Shown here: positions 57,062 through 64,000 of the stretch, in pieces | Numbering within the stretch: the first letter of the stretch is position 1 | Layout of the letters: each line of letters begins with the position of its first letter | Source: Wyeomyia smithii | Taxonomy: Eukaryota > Arthropoda > Insecta > Diptera > Culicidae | Assembly: GCF_029784165.1 (NCBI RefSeq) | Contig: NC_073696.1 | Coordinates: 150,632,812-150,696,811, forward strand | Length of the DNA: 64,000 bases | Direction of reading: 5' to 3' | Notes under the pieces: model-generated | Seen by the model: only the letters and a program-made list of their open reading frames with translations | The model's database searches: none | Told to the model about the DNA's origin: nothing | Program-made: the position numbers and the translations under genes

Positions 57062-57164
57062 AGCCTGTTTTAGTCGAAGCCGCTCATAGTAGTTCTGAAC
57101 AGCGACGACAGCAGTCCTCCCTTAGCAGCAGCGGGAGCGAGCAGTGGGTACCATCGATAGCGGA

Positions 57165-57370
57165 TAGCGGCCACAACTGTGGCATGGCTGTGAATAAGCG
57201 TAGCAGTTTCAGCGGATCTCACCATCGATAGCAGCAGGGCCAGCAGATGCAGGTACAGCGGATACCAATGGCGGCCACAACTGTGGCATGGCTACGGATA
57301 GCGTTGCAGGTGCTCAGCAGTTGGGCCAGCGTATAGCGGCCACAACTGTGGCATGGCTATGCATAGCGTA
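57165..57370 (+). repeat. Minisatellite, counterpart of 29945-30150
   Basis: Same GGCCACAACTGTGGCATGGC copies. Confidence 0.6.
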
Positions 57371-57521
57371 GCTGTTGCAGCGGGTATATCAGCATCGATA
57401 GTAGCAGGTTCAGCTGATGCAACGACACTCCCTTCACTAAAATGCTGTTTCAGTGTGGTAGCGGGAAGCATCAGCAGCAGGCTTGCATGAAGTGAATACA
57501 TCAGCCAGCAACTTTCTCTAA

Positions 57522-57655
57522 GGCCTCTGCCATAGTAGACGCGAAAAGCGGCGCGAACCGATTCGCTCGGCCGTAGGTTGATGTACAGCTCTACTGATGG
57601 CTGTACATTAACCTACAGCTGAGCGAATCGGTTCGCGTCTATTATGGCAGAGGCC
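57522..57655. mobile_element. Harbinger-like hairpin MITE, TAA duplication
   Basis: Counterpart of 30302-30435, one or two base differences. Confidence 0.75.
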
Positions 57656-57750
57656 TAATGGGACAGTTGTATCAGTTTGTTCAGAAGAATATTATTGTCG
57701 GTAATATTACAGAGATGCGATTGCGTAAATCCGATTTTGAATTGAACAAT

Positions 57751-57766
57751 TGTTCTTTTGAGAACA
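57751..57766 (+). terminator. Stem-loop (TGTTCT-TTTG-AGAACA)
   Basis: Counterpart of stem-loop 5. Confidence 0.5.
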
Positions 57767-58151
57767 AATAAAACACTTATTTGAAGAGTTAATAGCTTTT
57801 GGTACCAATAGCAGTATAGTGACAGCCTCAGCGGTAGATGCAGATGCAGCCGGTACTTCCCTGAGGCCGATGTAAAGGTAAATGGGAGCAGCACGGCGAA
57901 ACAGTTCGGGTTATGCTGAGACGCGCGTCATTTTCGTTGTTGATATTCCCCACATGAAACGACGCGCTTTCGTATGATAGCGGTGGTATTAGCGGTAGAT
58001 GCATTTGCCAACACTTCCTCCAGTAAAGCCGTGTCTAGTTTTCAATGTGAAAACACCTTTCTCATTGTGTTGACCGTGCGCCTTAGTCCTCACTATCAAG
58101 GTAACACAGAGATGTAAGATAAACACTACATCCTATGATAAATTGAACAAT

Positions 58152-58167
58152 TGTCCTTATGAGGACA
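58152..58167 (+). terminator. Stem-loop (TGTCCT-TATG-AGGACA), LINE inserted 4 nt downstream
   Basis: Counterpart of stem-loop 6 with loop TATG. The LOA element begins at 58172. Confidence 0.5.
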
Positions 58168-58171
58168 ACAA

Positions 58172-58468
58172 CTCCGCCTGCTACGATTCTCTTGGTTCAG
58201 TTTAGCCTTTACGAATAGACTTGAATTATTGAGAACTGTGGCAGAGGGTCCAAAGCCCCTGTAAAGGAGGATGGTTGCAACAGCTCTCAACCATGGCTGT
58301 TGCGTAAAATCCAATGGTTAAAACCCCTAAGCTAAGGTGTTATGCGACCCGTGCCGATGGATGACGTGGTGGGGGGGGTTTAAGAAATACCCAGCCTCTA
58401 ACGGAGCCTGTGGAGTACCAGGGCACCCTTCACAGTAATTAGCCCTTACTGCATCACGCGGGTCACTG
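58172..58468 (+). promoter_or_regulatory. LOA 5' UTR / internal promoter region
   Basis: 297 bp upstream of the ORF1 ATG. LINEs of this type carry their promoter at the 5' end; no individual motif was identified. Confidence 0.5.
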
Positions 58469-59217
58469 ATGCAGCGGACTCTTCTTTACCCAGCGACTCG
58501 TGGGAATTCTATGAACGACAAAACTTCACAAAATTCGGCCACCGGCAGCCTTTCTTTGCCGGAACCCATGGACTCATCGGAGCGTAGTCCAATAAAAACA
58601 AACGCACCGGGCAGAACGGAGGAGATGGAGCATGAGGATGATTTCAACCTCGACAGCGAATCGCTGGACGGAGGACCCTCGGCTTCATCCTTAATCCTAC
58701 TTTTTCCACAAGAAAATGACGAAAGTCAAATGGACTTAGTTCCCGGTCCACAGACAAGGCCCGATGACGAAGGGAAACCCGAATCATCGGCACCCCTTGT
58801 CAAGCGACTTTCAAATGCGCAAAGGCGGCGACTGAGCAAAAATCTTCGCTCCGGTCTCTCGTACGAAGAAGCCAGGAAGCTGGCCCTCCTTCCAACAGAG
58901 CAGCCTGCTCAATCGAACCAAGTTGCCGTCAAGCGACAGCGGTCGGACGACTTGGTGTCACCAAACACCAGTACTAAGTGTCCACAGCCTAAAAAACTGC
59001 GGAACGGCACTGTTTTGGGGTCATCGGGCTCGAAGCCGCTCCCGAAGGCCACATATAGGGACATGGTGGGAGCTATAAGCCTTGCGGTTACTTCTGCTAC
59101 CCACCCCAGCTCCCTACTCACAACGGACCAGCTTCAGGCTGTCCGGACCTCCATCCTCGATCACATTGCGGACCAGGAAAATCCAACCACCAAGCCCAAG
59201 TTTAACGGTTGCCATCT

Positions 59218-59224
59218 AAAAAAT
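59218..59224 (+). promoter_or_regulatory. Possible -1 slippery heptamer A AAA AAT in ORF1
   Basis: Zero-frame codons CTA AAA AAT; a -1 slip gives AAA AAA TGG and enters the conserved domain frame. The alternative is a one-base loss in a homopolymer of six A. Confidence 0.35.
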
Positions 59225-59639
59225 GGCTTCTGCAACTTGCCTGTGCCGACAACGACACAGTGCAGTGGTTGGAAAGGGAGGTACCTTCTCTCGTACCATG
59301 GGAGGGAGCACAACTTCGTGTATACCACATGAAGGATCTGCCGAAGGCCAGACGGTATGTCGGTTACTTCGCGGACAGTGCGAACTCTCCGGACGAGAAG
59401 ATTCTTCGTTCACTCCAGAATCAGAACGACCATCTCTCTACCAAAATGTGGCGAGTCTGTAACCGCAAATTGGTAAAGACCTTGGTCGAACTAGTTCTGG
59501 ATATTGACGAAGAATCGGCCAAACTCGTTGAGAGTAGAAATTATAAACTGCACTACGGTTTCGGCAAAGCACGCATCCGAAAGGTAAGCGGAAGGCCGAA
59601 CGTCACAGGCGGGAAAGACTCCGTCGCAATGTCAGGGAA

Positions 59640-59835
59640 GGTACGTACTCCTCCGGGAGTACTCTGCCACCACCCAGGCAAAACGATCCTGCGAATGGGC
59701 TAAAGGTTCGCGTGGGAAACTCCTCCGGGAGTGCCCCACAACCACCCAAACGCAACCCTGCGATTGGGAAGGTACGCGCAGGATGCTCCCCCGTGAGTGC
59801 CCTGTCACCACCCAAAAAACGCAACCCCGCGGCTG
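59640..59835 (+). repeat. Minisatellite in LOA ORF1 (periods 72 and 66 bp)
   Basis: Three diverged copies of a unit with CTCCGGGAGT and CCACCACCCA-like text; CTCCGGGAG at 59651 and 59723, the diverged copy ending at 59797. Both spacings are multiples of three, so the frame is maintained. Confidence 0.65.
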
Positions 59836-60078
59836 CTCGGACGGTTCCGCCGAAGACTGCAAAAGTGTGAAGCATCAACCACCGAAAAGTCGCACCCCCC
59901 GGAGTCAAAAACCGCCTCAGTGTGCGCGACGACCTTCTGTTGCCAATCGACTGCTGCAACCGAAGCCGAACAGTGAGGAAGAGCAACTTCCATCAACCAG
60001 CCAAACCGCTGTTGGCAGCCGTCAGCCAATACCAGGATCATCTTCCGATCCGGACAAAGACGGCAACTTCACTGCAAA

Positions 60079-63000
60079 GTGAGCAGCCTTCGCTGCGTGC
60101 AAGCGAATCTCCATCACGCAAAAGGCGCCTCGGGTGTTCTTTGCAGGAGATTCGCCAAAGAGCAGCTAGCGGCTGCTTTCATCCAGGAGCCGTGGATCAA
60201 CGAATCCAAAGTTCTCGGACTTAACGCTCCTAACGGTAGGTTAATCTACTGTGACACGCAGTCCAAACCAAGGACTGCAATTCTGCTAAATAGAGAACTA
60301 AAATTTTTACCTATTACAGAATTTATCCAACGCGACGTCGTTGCCGTCACGGTTGAAGTACCGACAACCAGAGGAAAGCAGGAAATGGTTGTCGCGTCGG
60401 CCTACTTCCCGGGCGACCAAGGTGATATACCGCCACCCGAAGTTGCTGCGCTCGTGCGGTACTGCAAGGCCATCAACAAGCCGTTTCTGATCGGCTGCGA
60501 TGCCAACGCTCACCACACGATCTGGGGCAGCTCGGACACCAACACCAGGGGTGAGTACCTACTTGAATACCTTACTTCTAACGATGTCAATGTATGTAAT
60601 GTAGGGAATAACCCCACGTTTATCAACGCTATTAGACAGGAGGTCCTTGATCTCACTCTGTGTAGCGCCTCTATTTCTGAAAGGATTAAAAATTGGCATG
60701 TCTCCGATGAAACTAGTTTGTCGGACCACAGACACATCGTTTTTAATATAGAGGCTAACCCTCTGAAAAGAGAGCTGTTCAGAAATCCTAAGAATACAGA
60801 TTGGGAATCCTTTAAGGAACGCCTGATCGATTCACGAACTTTCAGTTACAGCAACATTCGAAATTCTGTTGACCTGAATTCGGCAGCAAATGATCTACAA
60901 AACAGAATCATGGATGCTTTCGACGTTAACTGTCCACTAACACAGCGGTCAGTATGCCGTGACGTACCCTGGTGGAATGATCAACTTAGTGACCTTCGTC
61001 GGGAAACTAGGCGGTTGTTCAACAGGGCAAAAGTCACGTCTAACTGGGACGACTACAGGGCGTCCCTCACTAAATACAACGCCGAGCTACGCAAAGCTAA
61101 ACGGAAATCCAGAGTTAGTTTCTGTGAAAGAATCCAAACTCTGCCGGAAGCTACGCGGCTCCAAAAGGCGATGTCCAAAGACCATACTAACGGTTTAGGA
61201 CAGGTGAGGAAAGAGGATGGATGCCTCACTGTCACTACCAAGGAAACGCTGGAGGTTCTTATAAACACCCACTTTCCTGGATCGACAGAGACCGAAGAAC
61301 TGAATAGTGATGGGTCGCGGCAGGACAATTCGAGACATATGGCGTCTCGGGAGTCCATCCTGCTGGCCAGTCGACTGTTCACGGAAGCTTCAATAGGTTG
61401 GGCTCTAAGCTCATTCGACCCTATGAAGTCTCCTGGTCCAGACGGCATACTACCCATCTTTCTACAAAAATCGGCCGCAGTTATCATGTCCGAACTCATC
61501 AACCTCTTCAGAGCCAGCTTTATCCTGGGCCATATTCCGGATAACTGGCTGAAGGTGAAGGTAGTGTTTATCCCCAAAGTTGGAAGAAAGGACAAAACCC
61601 TACCTAAAACTTTCAGACCCATAAGTCTGACTTCATCGCTTCTCAAGTTGATGGAGAAAATAATGGATAAATATATCCGTGATGAGTTTCTTAAAGACTC
61701 CCCGCTGAACAGGAACCAACATGCCTATCAAAGCGGCAAGTCAACAGAAACTGCTCTTCACAGCTTAGTGACGTTGATTGAAAAGTCCCTAAGTTATCAG
61801 GAGACGGCGCTATGTGCCTTTCTTGATATTGAAGGGGCCTTCGATAACACGTCCTTTGCATCAATCGATACGGCTCTTTCTCATAAGGGAATCGACCAAA
61901 CTTCAAGGAACTGGATACACGCAATGCTCTCTAGCAGAGTGATCACTGCAACCTTGGGAGATTCGTCTGTAACAATGTCAGTGATCAAGGGGTGTCCGCA
62001 AGGAGGAGTTCTCTCGCCCTTGTTATGGTCACTAGTTGTCGACGCACTTCTCAACAAGCTTTCACAGCTTGGTTACGAGGTCATTGGATACGCCGATGAC
62101 ATCGTCCTCATCGTCAGAGGTAAAGATGACGCAACTCTGTCGAGCCGAATGCAAACGGCTCTGAATACCACCATGTCATGGTGTTTACAGGAGGGTCTAA
62201 ACATAAACCCCTTAAAAACAGTCCTAATTCCATTCGGCAGACGAAGGACGATCTCCATCACTCCTACAATACTGAGTGAAGTTAGACTGGGCTTCAGCAA
62301 TGAAGTCAAATATCTCGGAATTATTCTGGACAAGAAACTGAACTGGTCTGCACAACTGGATCATGCCGCTAAGAAAGCGATCTCAGCGATCTGGGCCTGC
62401 AGAACTCTCTTCGGTAAGACCTGGGGACTGAAACCAGACATGGCACTCTGGTCTTACAAGACCATTGCCCGACCAAGAATCACCTATGCTGCTCTAGTGT
62501 GGTGGCCTAAGGTGAACGAAGTGACTGCGCAAGCCAAACTCAAAAAAGTTCAAAGACTTGCATGTCTTTCGGTTACCAGCGCTATGCGAACAACTCCAAC
62601 TGCAGCCATGGAAGCTATGCTTTGCCTACTACCTCTACATCTTCATGTGGAAAAAGAAGCAGAGCTTGGCGCTCTAAGGTTGCAAAGGAGGAAAACCATA
62701 CTTGAAGGGGACCAAATCGGCCACCTTCGCATACTTAGGGAGTTCAAACTAACTCCGCTATTAACCACAGTCTCCGACTGGATGGACGTTAGGTCCAACA
62801 TGGATATTACATATAGAGTGATTGAAACAAACCGCTCTATGTGGAACAATGGAGGGCCTAATCTTCCACCTGGCATCGTCAATTTTTATACGGACGGCTC
62901 GAAAATGGGATCCCTAACGGGATCTGGTATATACGGACCCGGTATCAGGGAAACGTTTTCCCTGGGAAAATGGCCCACCGTTTTTCAAGCAGAGGTATAT

Positions 63001-63756
63001 GCCATATATATCTGCGCAAAAATATGTCTGCAACGCAACTACAGACATGCGAAAATCGGTATATTCTCGGACAGTCAAGCAGCACTACTAGCACTTAAGT
63101 CCGTCAAATGCGCTTCCAAACTTGTTTGGGAATGCATTGAAACTCTACGGGAACTTTCCCGACAGAATTCAGTTTTTCTGTTTTGGGTGCCCGGACACTG
63201 CGGAGTCGAGGGTAATGAACACGCTGACTACCTAGCAAGACAGGGATCAGCTCAGCGGTTTATTGGTCCCGAGCCGCTTCTGGGTACGTCCATTTCCGCT
63301 ATCAAAAGCGAACTATTAACTTGGGAAAGGCTAGAAATAGTATCCCAATGGCAACAGGCACAGGGTTGTAGACAAGGCAAACAGTTTATCTATCCGAACC
63401 CTGGAACCGCCAGAAAGCTACTTAGTCTAAATCGTAGTGACCTACGGATAATCACGGGACTCCTCACCGGACACTGTCCCGCTTTTTATCATTTAAAGAA
63501 AATCGGCGTAGTGTTGAACGACACCTGCCGATTCTGCAAATCTGAACCAGAGAGTTCAGAGCATTTGCTTTGCTCTTGCGAAGCTCTTGCTTCCTCTAGG
63601 TACAACTTCTTAGGAAGTTACCTTTTAACTCCATACCAAGCATGGAGCTCCAATCCCAAGCAGGTCATTAGTTTCATCAACTATGTTGTACCTAATTGGG
63701 GTACAGGTTTACAACAAAACAGTTCTACTCCATCAATGAGTACGAACAATCCGTAA
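60079..63756 (+). CDS. LOA ORF2: endonuclease, reverse transcriptase, RNase H
   Basis: 1,225 codons, intact. Endonuclease: QEPWI (E37), GCDANAHHTIWG (D141), SDH (215-217). RT: FLDIEGAFDN (motif A, D583), GCPQGGVLSPLLW (motif B from 638), YADD (671-674), KYLGIIL (744-750). RNase H: YTDGS (D939), AEVYA (E972), SDSQ (D998) and GHCGVEGNEHAD (D1050). A C-terminal CCHC (CRFC..H..C) ends the protein. It nicks target DNA and primes cDNA synthesis there; RNase H removes the RNA. No ATG: the first listed codon is GTG (60079), overlapping the ORF1 TGA (60080-60082), and the frame is open upstream. ORF2 is in the -1 frame relative to the ORF1 tail, so it may be reached by frameshifting or reinitiation. 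Confidence 0.95.
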   Translation: MSSLRCVQANLHHAKGASGVLCRRFAKEQLAAAFIQEPWINESKVLGLNAPNGRLIYCDTQSKPRTAILLNRELKFLPITEFIQRDVVAVTVEVPTTRGKQEMVVASAYFPGDQGDIPPPEVAALVRYCKAINKPFLIGCDANAHHTIWGSSDTNTRGEYLLEYLTSNDVNVCNVGNNPTFINAIRQEVLDLTLCSASISERIKNWHVSDETSLSDHRHIVFNIEANPLKRELFRNPKNTDWESFKERLIDSRTFSYSNIRNSVDLNSAANDLQNRIMDAFDVNCPLTQRSVCRDVPWWNDQLSDLRRETRRLFNRAKVTSNWDDYRASLTKYNAELRKAKRKSRVSFCERIQTLPEATRLQKAMSKDHTNGLGQVRKEDGCLTVTTKETLEVLINTHFPGSTETEELNSDGSRQDNSRHMASRESILLASRLFTEASIGWALSSFDPMKSPGPDGILPIFLQKSAAVIMSELINLFRASFILGHIPDNWLKVKVVFIPKVGRKDKTLPKTFRPISLTSSLLKLMEKIMDKYIRDEFLKDSPLNRNQHAYQSGKSTETALHSLVTLIEKSLSYQETALCAFLDIEGAFDNTSFASIDTALSHKGIDQTSRNWIHAMLSSRVITATLGDSSVTMSVIKGCPQGGVLSPLLWSLVVDALLNKLSQLGYEVIGYADDIVLIVRGKDDATLSSRMQTALNTTMSWCLQEGLNINPLKTVLIPFGRRRTISITPTILSEVRLGFSNEVKYLGIILDKKLNWSAQLDHAAKKAISAIWACRTLFGKTWGLKPDMALWSYKTIARPRITYAALVWWPKVNEVTAQAKLKKVQRLACLSVTSAMRTTPTAAMEAMLCLLPLHLHVEKEAELGALRLQRRKTILEGDQIGHLRILREFKLTPLLTTVSDWMDVRSNMDITYRVIETNRSMWNNGGPNLPPGIVNFYTDGSKMGSLTGSGIYGPGIRETFSLGKWPTVFQAEVYAIYICAKICLQRNYRHAKIGIFSDSQAALLALKSVKCASKLVWECIETLRELSRQNSVFLFWVPGHCGVEGNEHADYLARQGSAQRFIGPEPLLGTSISAIKSELLTWERLEIVSQWQQAQGCRQGKQFIYPNPGTARKLLSLNRSDLRIITGLLTGHCPAFYHLKKIGVVLNDTCRFCKSEPESSEHLLCSCEALASSRYNFLGSYLLTPYQAWSSNPKQVISFINYVVPNWGTGLQQNSSTPSMSTNNP

Positions 63757-63850
63757 CCTGTGCACAGCAATCGGGGCCCGCCACAAAAGACAATCAGCAA
63801 GAATGTCGCAGTGGCATTTCAGTACCCAGTGCCCTTCAGGCATACAGAGA
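63757..63850 (+). other. LOA 3' UTR
   Basis: 94 bp without a poly(A) tail, ending CATACAGAGA before the target duplication. Confidence 0.7.
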
Positions 63851-64000
63851 TATGAGTACAACAAATGAATAAATGAAGATTTAATTTTGAATTAGAATAC
63901 TTCTCTCAGGAAGTTCGGCTACATAGGGATGTAAAATGAAAATCTAAAACTGAAAAAAGTGAGAAAAATTTCAAATGCTAATAAATCCGTTAGTTTTCGA

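Larger units (their letters stand above)
58469..60082 (+). pseudogene. LOA ORF1 (gag-like), frame changes twice
   Basis: ATG at 58469 (a second ATG at 58511). The first frame runs to about 59220: acidic and Ser/Pro-rich, then a basic RRRLSKNLRSGLSYEEARKL segment (about 115-135). From 59218 the conserved DUF4780-like domain (WLLQLACADNDTVQWLE.., DLPKARRYVGYF..) lies in the -1 frame and is open to 59703. The C-terminus (59588-60082, ending in TGA) is back in the original frame. The first switch coincides with A AAA AAT at 59218-59224; the second must fall between 59588 and 59703. Either two single-base indels or, for the first, programmed shifting. The C-terminal part contains an in-frame minisatellite (59640-59835). 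ORF1 proteins of this class bind element RNA. Confidence 0.7.
58172..63850 (+). mobile_element. LOA-clade LINE (Lian-like), near full length
   Basis: About 5.68 kb with a 297-bp 5' region, ORF1, ORF2 and a 94-bp 3' UTR without poly(A). Flanked by TATGAGGACAACAA (58158-58171) and TATGAGTACAACAA (63851-63864), a 14-bp duplication with one difference; the last 7 bp are identical. The uninterrupted target is at 30939-30952. RNase H within ORF2 and a DUF4780-like ORF1 place it in the LOA clade, to which Aedes Lian belongs. ORF2 is intact, ORF1 is frameshifted twice. Confidence 0.9.
55403..64000 (+). repeat. SLT composite repeat, copy 3 (continues past the window)
   Basis: Closely follows copy 2 but has one instead of two tandem monomers. 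The first part resembles the first monomer of copy 2 (TTCTCAGCAGCAGCACTAGC), the later part the second. Interrupted by a LOA LINE (58172-63850); SLT sequence resumes at 63865 and reaches the second leader (63887), matching 30949 onward. Confidence 0.7.

Noticed and set aside
58866..60041. Minus-strand ORFs opposite LOA ORF1 (for example 59603-59986)
   Set aside because: Shadows; the repeated LPEE motifs reflect the minisatellite.
60307..62882. Minus-strand ORFs opposite LOA ORF2
   Set aside because: Shadows of the intact ORF2.
1..64000. CRISPR arrays, tRNA or rRNA genes, endogenous viral genes
   Set aside because: Repeats are transposon- or satellite-like without CRISPR spacing; no cloverleaf or rRNA sequence was recognised; all RT-bearing ORFs fit LINE or Ty3/gypsy elements.

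Overview
The window looks like repeat-dominated nuclear DNA from a culicine mosquito, most likely Aedes. The evidence is a LOA/Lian-type LINE, dispersed repeats built on motifs such as CAGCCATCTCTGAGAAA and GATGGCGACTTCCGGTTTCTG, the piece CGGCCGCACATTTCGTAGTT (about 23360), and layered hAT, piggyBac-like, Harbinger-like and Transib-like elements. No bacterial-type gene, tRNA, rRNA or CRISPR array was seen. Only two short stretches near the left end look like host coding sequence: a well-spliced internal exon on the minus strand (1332-1737) and a weaker OTU-domain-like exon on the plus strand (806-911). The species call is inference.

Layout. 1-2.0 kb: the host-like exons. 2.0-8.9 kb: copies of a composite 'macro-repeat' made of a (CA)n tract, a degenerate tandem array and end modules, with a piggyBac-like MITE. 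8.86-16.4 kb: a hAT-type element carrying a second 6-kb hAT-type element and a TA-flanked MITE. 16.6-22.8 kb: a truncated 'SLT' repeat, more macro-repeats and 126-bp tandem repeats. 22.9-24.4 kb: a Helitron-like end and a Transib-like element. 24.4-26.6 kb and 33.7-34.2 kb: two parts of one decayed Jockey-superclade LINE separated by 7.2 kb. 26.9-31.9 kb: a composite SLT repeat with serial TATA boxes and 3' stem-loops. 34.2-47.3 kb: a macro-repeat split by a 10.3-kb Ty3/gypsy element (minus strand, ATGA target duplication) whose 3' LTR carries a foldback hAT. 47.5-53.6 kb: inverted macro-repeats, a foldback and a solo LTR with a nested hAT. 53.65-55.4 kb: a long foldback cut by a second SLT copy, which runs to the window end and is itself interrupted by a nearly complete LOA LINE (58172-63850).

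The most unusual signal is the SLT family (my name: stem-loop/TATA). Several diverged modules share TATATAAG boxes and end in a 6-bp stem with a 4-nt loop (TTTG, TTTC, TATA or TATG), followed in most modules by AATAAA and an ATTTGAAG..TTAATA tail. The stem sequence changes between modules while pairing is kept, so the architecture resembles the 3' stem-loop of replication-dependent histone mRNAs. No histone protein is encoded.

Recoding signals also stand out. The gypsy element has a canonical -1 heptamer, G GGA AAC, two codons before the gag stop. The LOA ORF1 changes frame at A AAA AAT. The gypsy copy is otherwise dead: two nonsense codons in pol, a lysine in place of the integrase catalytic glutamate, and an altered second zinc knuckle. 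The LOA ORF2 is intact, with endonuclease, RT and RNase H catalytic motifs all present.
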